Part shown: piece after piece, positions 23,502 to 31,740 of the stretch
Numbering within the stretch: the first letter of the stretch is position 1
Layout of the letters: the number at the start of each line of letters is the position of its first letter
NCBI RefSeq assembly: GCF_044197065.1
Contig: NZ_JBIQOI010000011.1
Location: forward strand, 76,511 to 140,510
DNA length: 64,000 bases
From: Kluyvera ascorbata_C
Lineage (GTDB): Bacteria > Pseudomonadota > Gammaproteobacteria > Enterobacterales > Enterobacteriaceae
Direction: 5' to 3'
Position numbers and translations under genes: made by a program
The notes under the pieces: model-generated
What the model saw: the letters and a program-made list of their open reading frames with translations, nothing else
Told to the model about the DNA's origin: nothing
Database searches by the model: none

Positions 23502-25727
23502 TTACCCGCTCTGGCGGGTAAACGCCGATGAGCCAATAAACGCCTCAATCTCTTTAAACAGCCGTTCAGCCGGGTAGCGGTTAATGCAGGCGTAGCGCAC
23601 CGCCTCGCCGTCAACGTCGCCGAGCGGGCACCAGTCGTTAAGCCGTCGCATCTGAATATTGCTATGCAGTACCTTGCGGCAAAACTGTGCGTCCATCGAC
23701 AGCGACATGCAGTGGCCGTAGCGGCATTTGAGATTGATACACCGCGCGTTCCACCCCAATTCACCGTGCCGATAAGCAATACGACGTTCGCCGGGTACAA
23801 TCGTATAGAGGACGACAATGCCGATATCAGAGGCTCCCGCCAGCGCGACCGGGCCGGAGTCCGTCGCCACCAGCAGCTGGCAGCGACGCATTAAGGCGAT
23901 GGTCTCGATGATGGAAAAACGGTCGACCGCATTAATAACCTGCCCGTTTTCGAAGGTGCAGACCTGCGTTTCGGCGTATTTATTGTTGGTGCTGCCAATG
24001 GCGATAACGCGCCAGCCCGCGGCAATAAACCGCTCCGCCAGCGCGTTCCAGTTCTCGCCAGACCAGGTCCGGTTCGGATCGCCGATGTTGCCATGCAGCA
24101 GCACGATGTTTTCCTCACCCAACTGATGCTCGGCAAAAAACTGCGTCACGCGGCTTAAATCTTGCTGGCTAAGGTCAAGATCCATGTTCAGCGAGTCTGG
24201 GTCGGCGCGAAGATCCACACTTTTTAGACATGCATCAATCTGATGCTGATGCGAAACGATATGCAGCTGCTCGCAAAATTTCTGATTTCTTCGCGTTTCC
24301 AGGGCGCAATAGTCCATCAGCGCGTGGTTCGCTTTATCCTCCAGCGCAATCACCGTGTCGACCCACGGGCAGCACTGCGCCAGCGGCACATAGGCGCGCC
24401 GGGTCATAAAGGTGATAGGCTTCTGACGCTGGAGGTAAAGCTGTTTGACTGCCGCCAGCGCAAACATACAGTCACCGAGCGAAGACTCCATTTTGATAAG
24501 TAGAGGCTCTTGCACCTCCTCGCTTAACCCTTTTCGCAGCAGCGTCGACGTTTCACGAGTGTAAAGCGGCTCCGCATCGCAGCCTATGGCCTGTAGCAGC
24601 GCCCGGTATTTTTGGCTGCTCGCAAATTCTGGCGCTTCATGCAGCCAATAGTGGGAAATGCGGGCCGCCGGAAACGCCAGCAGATAAAGGTCGGGGAAGC
24701 CCGCCAGGCGCTGCGGCAAGCAGCCCAGCGCATGCAGCAGGAAAAGCGAGCACTGCGCTTCATAGCGCAGGTTGTTATCGTCGCCCGCGTTTAAATAAGC
24801 ATGACGGTAGCTTGAAGCGCTGGCGGCGCAGTGGATGACCTTTTGCGCATGCTGCCCTAAGCGCGGGTCCTGCACGCATAGCTGCGTAAAATGAGTAACA
24901 AAATCGGCTTCATATTGCTTCAGTCCCGCAAATTCCGTCGCTAACTTATAATAATTCGCCTCGCTGTAATTCAGCATCAGCGTGCCCGGAGCCATATAGG
25001 TTTTTAAGACCGCAAATATTCCGCCATCAATACCGGTGACTTTCATCAACAGCATCAGCGTTTTTTTGTCCTGCTTTTTAATACATTCCGCGGTGATGGC
25101 GACGGTACGCGCCAATAGCCGTTCAAAAAACGGGCGGTAATGATTGTGACGCATTAATTCCGGGCGCACAAAATGGTAGGTGGTCTCAAAAATAGTGTGC
25201 CAGAAATAAAACAGAAATGGGGTATCGAAGCGAAAGCGGAATGGGATATCAGGATTATCCATCATCAGCCTAAGCTCATCGGCCAGGCGCGTCGTCGTCG
25301 ATACGGCGGTGCTCTTCTTAAAAGAGCAAAACGCCTGACGGTAGAGCACGTCCTCGATTTTACCGTCCCAGACGTGCAGCGATAACGTTCCCGCTGGCAG
25401 GCTGTTGCTAAGCTGGCGCAGCAGGCCGAACGCGAGAAGGGCGATAGTCGAGGTGGTCACCGGAAAATGCACTTCCACATTTTCAAAACGGTGAGCGTCA
25501 ATAATCTCGCACAGTTTTACGATTAGCTGCTGATAGTGTTTTTCCCCATAGGCATGAGGCAGAACAAACCCCTGATGGGCGGTCAGCAGCATTTTATCCA
25601 GACGGGAATCTTCTGCCGAAATAAAAATGGAGAAAATATCCGTATCACCGATGTCATTGAGGTAATTCAGCAACTGCTGTTCAAGCGTGAAAAACGTTTC
25701 TGATAAATATATTTTTATCTTCCGCAT
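23502..25727 (-). CDS. Two-part protein with C-terminal GT9 (heptosyltransferase-like) domain
   Basis: 741 residues. Residues ~1-400 are a helical region that I do not recognise. Residues ~415-735 match the GT9 fold: LLIKMESSLGDCMFALAAVK at the start, VLLHGNIGDPNRTWSGENW in the middle and ATDSGPVALAGA as the donor-site motif. A cysteine group (CINLKCRYGHC, then FC and WCPLGD) sits near the end. Probably transfers a sugar to flagellin or to a glycan made by the neighbouring transferases. It is 39 bases after the TagD-like gene on the same strand, at the end of the lafK-lfi transcript. The 5' half is more AT-rich than its neighbours, suggesting separate acquisition. Confidence 0.7.
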   Translation of the reverse strand: MRKIKIYLSETFFTLEQQLLNYLNDIGDTDIFSIFISAEDSRLDKMLLTAHQGFVLPHAYGEKHYQQLIVKLCEIIDAHRFENVEVHFPVTTSTIALLAFGLLRQLSNSLPAGTLSLHVWDGKIEDVLYRQAFCSFKKSTAVSTTTRLADELRLMMDNPDIPFRFRFDTPFLFYFWHTIFETTYHFVRPELMRHNHYRPFFERLLARTVAITAECIKKQDKKTLMLLMKVTGIDGGIFAVLKTYMAPGTLMLNYSEANYYKLATEFAGLKQYEADFVTHFTQLCVQDPRLGQHAQKVIHCAASASSYRHAYLNAGDDNNLRYEAQCSLFLLHALGCLPQRLAGFPDLYLLAFPAARISHYWLHEAPEFASSQKYRALLQAIGCDAEPLYTRETSTLLRKGLSEEVQEPLLIKMESSLGDCMFALAAVKQLYLQRQKPITFMTRRAYVPLAQCCPWVDTVIALEDKANHALMDYCALETRRNQKFCEQLHIVSHQHQIDACLKSVDLRADPDSLNMDLDLSQQDLSRVTQFFAEHQLGEENIVLLHGNIGDPNRTWSGENWNALAERFIAAGWRVIAIGSTNNKYAETQVCTFENGQVINAVDRFSIIETIALMRRCQLLVATDSGPVALAGASDIGIVVLYTIVPGERRIAYRHGELGWNARCINLKCRYGHCMSLSMDAQFCRKVLHSNIQMRRLNDWCPLGDVDGEAVRYACINRYPAERLFKEIEAFIGSSAFTRQSG

Positions 25728-25766
25728 GTTGGCCTTCAGAAATAAATGCGTTAATGCCAGAGCACA

Positions 25767-26159
25767 TTAATCGTTGCGAATAACCTCAATGAGGGAGGTC
25801 GTGGAGATAGAGGGCGTTCGGGGGAAATAGACCACCGGGCAGAGAAAGGAGAGGCTATCGAAGCGTCCTGCCCAATCGTCGCCCATCACCAGCATGTCGG
25901 CGTTAAAACGGCGGATATAGTCCGCTTTGAGATCCAGCGACTCTTCAATAAACACTTCATCGACGCACTTCAATCCGGCAATAATCGCCAGGCGATCACG
26001 CTGGCCGTAGATGGGGTTCCGGCCCTTTTTTTGTTGATTTAGCGCATCCGAAGAGACGCCAACCACCAGCCGGTCGCCCAGCGCACGTGCGCGGGAGAGA
26101 ATATTAAGATGACCAACATGAAACACGTCGAAGGTACCGAAGGTGATAACCGTGGTCAT
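25767..26159 (-). CDS. Glycerol-3-phosphate cytidylyltransferase (TagD-like)
   Basis: 130 residues from ATG 26159, the usual TagD length (129). The nucleotidyltransferase motif GTFDVFHVGHLNIL (HxGH) is at residues 8-21, and the TagD-specific stretches VMGDDWAGRFD, VVYFPRTPSISTTSLIEV and NQQKKGRNPIY are present, so it is not an HldE- or CoaD-type enzyme. TagD makes CDP-glycerol from CTP and glycerol-3-phosphate. The start overlaps the lfiJ stop (ATGA), so it is translated as part of the lateral-flagellar operon. The likely user of CDP-glycerol is the TagF-like domain at 19.2-21.8 kb. In Gram-positives this reaction feeds wall teichoic acid. Confidence 0.88.
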   Translation of the reverse strand: MTTVITFGTFDVFHVGHLNILSRARALGDRLVVGVSSDALNQQKKGRNPIYGQRDRLAIIAGLKCVDEVFIEESLDLKADYIRRFNADMLVMGDDWAGRFDSLSFLCPVVYFPRTPSISTTSLIEVIRND

Positions 26160-26599
26160 AGCAGCCCCAGCGTCTTCTGGCGAAGCCAGCACTGACCGGC
26201 GATTTCATCCACCGCTTTCTGGTCCTTGAGGGCTTGTTCATCTTCCAGCGCCTGCCGCTGGCCGTCGAGCGTCATGGCCACCACTTTTTCCTGACAGGCC
26301 GCCTCTACCAGACCTTGCTGGATTCGCCCCTCTTTGATTTTCGCCAGCGTCTTCTCCTGCTCCTGCCAGGCAATAACCCGCCGCAGCGTGCCTTTGTATC
26401 CGGCGACGTTTTTCAGCGATTCCGGGCTCGGCGCTTGTGTTTCGGCTCCCGTTTTCTGGATAAGAAAACCCAGCGCTTTAATATTGTTATCAAAGCCAAC
26501 GGTGACCTGTTTTTGTCGGGCAAGCTGCACCGTCATGTCTTTGACGGATTTATCCCGCAGGCGCTGAAGCTGCGCCAGGGTGTCGATGATTTGTCGCAT
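26156..26599 (-). CDS. lfiJ: LfiJ, FliJ-like export chaperone/stalk
   Basis: 147 residues, E. coli FliJ length. Nearly all charged coiled coil (LAQLQRLRDKSVKDMTVQLA, AWQEQEKTLAKIKEGRIQQG). FliJ forms the central stalk of the export ATPase and links it to FlhA. Two bases separate it from lfiI, and its stop overlaps the TagD-like start. Confidence 0.85.
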   Translation of the reverse strand: MRQIIDTLAQLQRLRDKSVKDMTVQLARQKQVTVGFDNNIKALGFLIQKTGAETQAPSPESLKNVAGYKGTLRRVIAWQEQEKTLAKIKEGRIQQGLVEAACQEKVVAMTLDGQRQALEDEQALKDQKAVDEIAGQCWLRQKTLGLL

Positions 26600-26601
26600 C
26601 C

Positions 26602-27942
26602 TTACTTACCTTCTGCTTTTTTGACCACCGGGAAAAGGGTTTGCAAGCGGCTTTGTATCAGATCAAGCGAAGCCGGCTCGCTCACCTCCTGACGTAAAAA
26701 ACGCTCGATGGCAGGGAATACTTTCACCGCTTTATCGACGCCAGGATCGGCACCCGCCACATAACCGCCAAGCGGAATCAGCGGCTTGATGTCCATATAG
26801 GTCGCGTAGTTCTGCTTCAGCAGCCGCGCCGACTGCTGGTGTTCTTTACTGGTCACCTGCGTCATACAGCGGCTGATCGACTGACCAATATCGATCGCCG
26901 GATAATGCCCCGACTCCGCCAGTTTTCGGGTCAGTACGATATGACCATCAAGCACGGCGCGCGCGCAATCGACGATCGGATCCTGCTGATCGTCCCCTTC
27001 GGCCAGCACCGTGTAGATAGCGGTCATTGAGCCTTCGCTTTCGCTGTTGCCCGCGCTTTCCACCAGTTTCGGGATCATGCCGAACGCGGAAGGCGGATAG
27101 CCTTTGGTTGCCGGCGGTTCACCTAATGAGAGGGCGATTTCGCGCTGCGCCATCGCGTAGCGCGTAAGTGAGTCCACCAGCAGCAGCACGTGATAGCCGC
27201 GATCGCGAAACCAGGCGGCGATGGAGTGACACAGCTCGGTCGCCTTCAGGCGCATCAGCGGCGATTCGTCGGCGGGGGCGGCGACGATAATCGATTTCGC
27301 CAGCCCCTCGGCGCCCAACGAGTGGTCGATAAACTCTTTCACTTCGCGGCCTCGCTCGCCAATCAGCCCCACCACCACGATTTCCGCCTTCGTCTGGCGG
27401 GTTATCATGCCGAGCAGCACGCTTTTCCCTACCCCACTGCCCGCCATCAGGCCAACGCGCTGGCCTTTGCCAATCGTCAGCAGGCCGTTAATCGCCTTCA
27501 CGCCCACGTCGAGCGGCTGGTTCACCGACCGGCGAGTCAGTGGGTTGATGGAGGGGGCCTGCGGCGGCAGTACGTCGTTGCCGCTCAGGCGGCCTTTGTT
27601 ATCCAACGGCTCGCCGAGACCGTTCACCACGCGCCCCAGCCAGCTTTCACTAATCAGAATATCCTGCGCCTTGTCTTCCGGGAAAACGCGCGCGCCAGCC
27701 ATCAGACCAACGGGATTTTTAAACGGCATCAGGTAGGTAATGTCGCGGTTAAAGCCGACGGCCTGCGCGTCGATAAGGGTATGATTCGCGCTTTCGATAC
27801 GACAAAGCTGCCCCGTAGCCAGCGGGCAGCCCACGCTTTCCAGCAAAATGCCGTTCACTCGCACCAGGCGCCCGGCTACGCGCGCCAGCGAGATAGACTC
27901 CAGCGAGCGCAGCGCGTTATCAACCAGCGAAAAGTCAGTCAC
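26602..27942 (-). CDS. lfiI: LfiI, FliI-like flagellar export ATPase
   Basis: 446 residues. Walker A MAGSGVGKSVLLG near residue 165, VVGLIGERGREVKEFI, and the Walker B region LLLVDSLTRYAMAQREIAL are those of FliI/F1-beta-type ATPases. It energises export with the LfiH regulator and LfiJ stalk. The start overlaps lfiH by 8 bases. Confidence 0.96.
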   Translation of the reverse strand: MTDFSLVDNALRSLESISLARVAGRLVRVNGILLESVGCPLATGQLCRIESANHTLIDAQAVGFNRDITYLMPFKNPVGLMAGARVFPEDKAQDILISESWLGRVVNGLGEPLDNKGRLSGNDVLPPQAPSINPLTRRSVNQPLDVGVKAINGLLTIGKGQRVGLMAGSGVGKSVLLGMITRQTKAEIVVVGLIGERGREVKEFIDHSLGAEGLAKSIIVAAPADESPLMRLKATELCHSIAAWFRDRGYHVLLLVDSLTRYAMAQREIALSLGEPPATKGYPPSAFGMIPKLVESAGNSESEGSMTAIYTVLAEGDDQQDPIVDCARAVLDGHIVLTRKLAESGHYPAIDIGQSISRCMTQVTSKEHQQSARLLKQNYATYMDIKPLIPLGGYVAGADPGVDKAVKVFPAIERFLRQEVSEPASLDLIQSRLQTLFPVVKKAEGK

Positions 27943-28645
27943 CCTGCGGCTCCGGCGCCAGCGTCTCTTTTAACGCCGACATGCACTGTTCCAGGCGATG
28001 CTCACAGCCCACGTCCAGCTCTGATTTATCGGTTATCACTCGGCATTCTCCGGCCTGAAGGTCGGCCGACGGCGTCAGTCCCCATTCGCTGACTTTCTCC
28101 GGTACAGCGGCTTTGATACGGTTGAACTCTTCGTTGTTGAGCAGCACCTGCAAAGATTCCGGCGTCGACGGCAGCGCCGACAGCGCCTCTTCCACCAGCG
28201 CCAGCAACTGCGTTGGCTGTAACGCCAGCTCGCAGCGGATCACCTGACGCGTTACTTTCTCCACCAGTTGCAACAGGTCTTCCCGCTGCTTACGCTGGAT
28301 ATGCGCCAGGTAGTCATTCACCTTGCCCGAAATGCTCTCTAATGGTTGTGCCGCGAGGGTGAACTGCTTACGCCCTTCCTGCTGCCCGGCCAGGCTTCCT
28401 TCGGTGTGGCCAATGCGCCGCCCCTCTTCGTAGCCCTTCTGATGCCCCTCTTCAAAGCCCTGCTCCTGGCCTTCCGCCATGCCCTGGTCGAAGCCCTTTT
28501 GCAGCCCTTCCTGGAACCCTTCCATCAGCTGACGCTGGTAGTCTGCGGTGGTGATCCCCTGCGGTAGCTGCTCCACCGAAATCGCATGCTGGCGTGGCGG
28601 AAAGCGGTGCAGGCGGTAGCGTCCGCGCAGTGTTTCAATGGCCAT
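27935..28645 (-). CDS. lfiH: LfiH, FliH-like ATPase regulator
   Basis: 236 residues. Between about residues 40 and 95 Gly recurs at every fourth position (GFQEGLQKGFDQGMAEG and onward), the GxxxG repeat typical of FliH. The C-terminal half resembles the peripheral stalk of ATP synthase. It binds LfiI and the motor C ring. Confidence 0.92.
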   Translation of the reverse strand: MAIETLRGRYRLHRFPPRQHAISVEQLPQGITTADYQRQLMEGFQEGLQKGFDQGMAEGQEQGFEEGHQKGYEEGRRIGHTEGSLAGQQEGRKQFTLAAQPLESISGKVNDYLAHIQRKQREDLLQLVEKVTRQVIRCELALQPTQLLALVEEALSALPSTPESLQVLLNNEEFNRIKAAVPEKVSEWGLTPSADLQAGECRVITDKSELDVGCEHRLEQCMSALKETLAPEPQGD

Positions 28646-28648
28646 GTT

Positions 28649-29665
28649 TTACTCCGCCGTCTGTTCTGCGAAGAGCTGAAGCTGAATATCGCCCGCCTCT
28701 TCCATCTCACGAGCTATCGCCATGATTTCACGACGAATCTGTTCAATACGGCTGACCGGCACCGGGCCCAGGCGTGAGGTGATCGCCTCAAGCTGCTGTG
28801 CCTGACGTTTTGGCATGACGGCGTAGATAGAACGACGCAGCAGCGTTTCAGTGCCCTTCAGCGCCACCGCCCAGTCTTCCATCGGCACTTCATCCAGCAG
28901 ACGGCGACGCACTTCTTCGCTCTGACGGCTCAGAATGAAGAAGTCGTACATCTCATCCTGCAACTGTTCCAGCACGTCTTCGTCACGTTCACGAAGCTGG
29001 TCGAGGATCACCTGCTGATTACCCTGGAAGCGGTTCACGATATCCGCCGCCTGTTTAATGCCCTTGACCTTCGAGCCGTGCTCGGAAAGTACCGACAGCC
29101 CGCGATCGATAAGGCGATCCAGTTCATCCACCACGTCGCGGTTCACGTCACTCAGCTTGGCCACGCGGTACAAAATTTCATTTTGCACCGACTCGCTCAT
29201 ATAGGAGAGCACGGTGGCGGAGATTTCTGGTGTCAGAAACGCCAGGAACACGGCCTGCAGCTGTAGGTGTTCTTCGGCGATGAGGATCGCCAACTGACGC
29301 GGCTCAACCCATTGCAGCCGGGCCATACGGGAGCGGATCTCATCACCGTAGATCCCGTTGATCACGCTGCTGGCGATCTCGGTACCCAGCGCTTTATTCA
29401 GAATGCTTTGCAGCATGCTGCGCGACGCACCGTTGATCCCGCTCTGTTCGCGGAATTCGTCGAAAAAGTTATTGATGACCTTTCTCGCCATGCTGACCTT
29501 CACGCCGGAAAGACGCGCCATGTTTTCACTCAGACGCACCACTTCTTCACGGCTGAGCTTTTGCATCACCGTCGCCGCCGCTTCTTCGCCCAGACACAGC
29601 AGGAGGATCGCAGCCTGTTCCAGATAGCTGTTGCTACCGCTCTTATTTATTGTCAATTCGCTCAT
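28649..29665 (-). CDS. lfiG: LfiG, FliG-like rotor/switch protein
   Basis: 338 residues, the FliG length. It has AAILLLCLGEEAAATVMQKL at the N-terminus, the middle region (LSYMSESVQNEILYRVAKLS, resembling the FliG EHPQ area) and the C-terminal torque helix domain (RSEEVRRRLLDEVPMEDWAV-like charged stretch). It forms the rotor face that meets the LafT/LafU stator. The start lies 23 bases inside the end of lfiF. Confidence 0.94.
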   Translation of the reverse strand: MSELTINKSGSNSYLEQAAILLLCLGEEAAATVMQKLSREEVVRLSENMARLSGVKVSMARKVINNFFDEFREQSGINGASRSMLQSILNKALGTEIASSVINGIYGDEIRSRMARLQWVEPRQLAILIAEEHLQLQAVFLAFLTPEISATVLSYMSESVQNEILYRVAKLSDVNRDVVDELDRLIDRGLSVLSEHGSKVKGIKQAADIVNRFQGNQQVILDQLRERDEDVLEQLQDEMYDFFILSRQSEEVRRRLLDEVPMEDWAVALKGTETLLRRSIYAVMPKRQAQQLEAITSRLGPVPVSRIEQIRREIMAIAREMEEAGDIQLQLFAEQTAE

Positions 29666-31328
29666 TGCTGGTAATCCATTGTCTGAGAACTTCCGCTACG
29701 CGGTCGGTATCGCTCATTGCCAGTTTTTGCAGGAATTCAAGCTTCACTTCCAGACCTGAACTCTGCGATGGCAGCGTGTCGTCGCCGGAGAATGACGGTA
29801 GCTCAATATTTTTCCGCTCTTCTTCCTGGGCCGTAAACGACGGCTCGATGGCGTCGAAAGTGGCCCCGCTCATTGCCGGTTCCTGCGCAATGGCCTGTGG
29901 CCGCTGGGCCAGCAGCCGTTTCATCACTGGACGCACCACCAGCAGCAGCACCAGCAGCGCCAGAATGCCGAGGCCCGCCAGGCGCGCCCATGCCAGCACG
30001 CTATCATCGCGCCATAGCGGAATGGCGGTGCTGTCCGGTTCGGCTTGAGGGACAAAGTTCAGTAAAGAGATCGACAGCCGGTCGCCGCGTTCAGCGTTAA
30101 TGCCTGCAGCGTTGTTCAGCAGCGTGGTGAGCTGGGTCAACTGTTCCGGCTTCCACGCTTTCAGGCCCGGTGCTGACTGGTTCAGCACAATCGCAACATC
30201 AAGGCGCTTCACTTCAAAGCCTGGATGCTGAATGTGCTCAACGCTGCGGTCATAGGAGTAGTCGCGTTTGTTTTCAGAGTGTTTCGACAGCGCTTCCGGC
30301 GCGCTGGTATTCGCCGCATTGGCCGCCGTATTAGCCGCCGCGTTGCCGGTCGTGACCTGGTTATTGGCCACCGGCGGACGGTTGCTCAGGGAGCCTGGAA
30401 TACCGAGCGCAATCTGGTTGGTGTCGCTATCCAGTACGCTCTCTTCGCGGTTCACCTTAGGAACGTCGCCGTAGTGTTCCTTGGTTTCATCGATGTCGCT
30501 AAGATCAAGATCCGGCATCACGCTGATGCGGTAATTGCCAGTACCCACCAGCGAGTCCAGCACGTTGGCGATACTGACGCGAGTTTTGTCCTGAATATCC
30601 TTCAGAATTTGATCGTGCTTACGGGTTGCCGCCGATACCGCTTCCCCGGCCCCTACCCCCTCAGACAGCAGATTACCGGCCTGATCGACCACGCTCACCT
30701 TCGAGGCCTTAAGCCCTGGAATACTGCCGGAAATCAGATGGATAATGGCGTTAACCTGATCCATATCGAGCTTCGTGCCGTAGTGCAGACGCACAATGAC
30801 CGAGGCGCTGTTTTGCGGTTCATCGCTCACCACAAACGAGCTCTCTTCGTTCAGCGCCAGATGTACGCGAGCGCTTTCTACCGCATCAAGGGTCATGATG
30901 CTCTGCGCCAGTTCACCTTCGAGGCTGCGTTTGTAGCGGATGTTCTGCACAAACTGACTGGTACCCAGTACCTCGTCTTTATCCATCAACTCGTAACCGT
31001 TCGGCAAAATCGCCTGTACGCCCTTAGCGGCAAGCGCCATACGCGTTTTGGACAGCAACGCTTCCGGGACCAGGATCTGGCCGCTTTGCGGATCGATACG
31101 ATATTCCAGCTTCTCGCCATCAAGCACGGTGATAATCTGCGATACCGGTAGGTTCTCCTGACGGCCGTACAGCGAGATATAGCCGCGGTTGCTGTTCCAC
31201 AGCAGGCTGACGATAATCGCAGTTGCCGCAATCGCGACGCCAGCCAACAGGCTCCAGCGCTTATAACCATCCAGCCTGAAGGAGAACGACGGCACAAACG
31301 GTGTGAGTTTTTTTATCAATTCATTCAT
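29643..31328 (-). CDS. lfiF: LfiF, FliF-like MS-ring protein
   Basis: 561 residues with two membrane helices, at ~25-45 (LLAGVAIAATAIIVSLLW) and ~450-472 (LAGLGILALLVLLLVVRPVM). The YscJ/FliF core lies between them (LPVSQIITVLDGEKLEYRID, YKRSLEGELAQSIMTLDAVE, ARVHLAL). The C-terminal tail binds LfiG. It forms the inner-membrane base on which the export gate and rotor assemble. Confidence 0.96.
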   Translation of the reverse strand: MNELIKKLTPFVPSFSFRLDGYKRWSLLAGVAIAATAIIVSLLWNSNRGYISLYGRQENLPVSQIITVLDGEKLEYRIDPQSGQILVPEALLSKTRMALAAKGVQAILPNGYELMDKDEVLGTSQFVQNIRYKRSLEGELAQSIMTLDAVESARVHLALNEESSFVVSDEPQNSASVIVRLHYGTKLDMDQVNAIIHLISGSIPGLKASKVSVVDQAGNLLSEGVGAGEAVSAATRKHDQILKDIQDKTRVSIANVLDSLVGTGNYRISVMPDLDLSDIDETKEHYGDVPKVNREESVLDSDTNQIALGIPGSLSNRPPVANNQVTTGNAAANTAANAANTSAPEALSKHSENKRDYSYDRSVEHIQHPGFEVKRLDVAIVLNQSAPGLKAWKPEQLTQLTTLLNNAAGINAERGDRLSISLLNFVPQAEPDSTAIPLWRDDSVLAWARLAGLGILALLVLLLVVRPVMKRLLAQRPQAIAQEPAMSGATFDAIEPSFTAQEEERKNIELPSFSGDDTLPSQSSGLEVKLEFLQKLAMSDTDRVAEVLRQWITSNERIDNK

Positions 31329-31332
31329 AGCG

Positions 31333-31695
31333 TTAGATAGACATGCTCATCAGGTCATTAAATCCGGTCGAAATTTTGTTTCTCACCTGCACCAGCGCAG
31401 AGAACGACAGCGAAGCCTGCTGACCGGCAATCATCGCCCCGGCCAGATCGTCACTTTTTCCCATATCGACGGCGGTCTGTTTCTGCTCTGCCACCTGCTG
31501 CAAATGATCAACGTGTGAGAGCGCTCCCTGCATCACCTGATTAAAGGAGACCTGCGACCCGCCGAATGCCGCGCTGCTATCGCTTATCTGCATCGCAGAA
31601 TGAACGGGAGTCTGTGCGACGGCCTTCATCTGCTGCATATCCTGCATCAGGCTCACCTGCATCGCGCTGGCTGGGTTAATATTCGTTATGCTCAT
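31333..31695 (-). CDS. lfiE: LfiE, FliE-like MS-ring/rod junction protein
   Basis: 120 residues; E. coli FliE is 104. The C-terminal half has the FliE pattern (VSFNQVMQGALSHVDHLQQV, AMIAGQQASLSFSALVQVRN, ending GFNDLMSMSI). It connects the MS ring and rod and is exported early. It starts 45 bases after the lafK stop, with no clear sigma-54 site in the gap, so it is probably co-transcribed with lafK. Confidence 0.9.
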   Translation of the reverse strand: MSITNINPASAMQVSLMQDMQQMKAVAQTPVHSAMQISDSSAAFGGSQVSFNQVMQGALSHVDHLQQVAEQKQTAVDMGKSDDLAGAMIAGQQASLSFSALVQVRNKISTGFNDLMSMSI

Positions 31696-31740
31696 GACTT
31701 ACTCTTAACGTTGAAAAACTCTGTGGGTGCGCCGCCTGGC

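Noticed and set aside
25767..26159. HldE/RfaE-type ADP-heptose synthase domain instead of TagD
   Set aside because: The motifs MGDDWAGRFD and PRTPSISTT and the 130-residue length match TagD, not the HldE adenylyltransferase.
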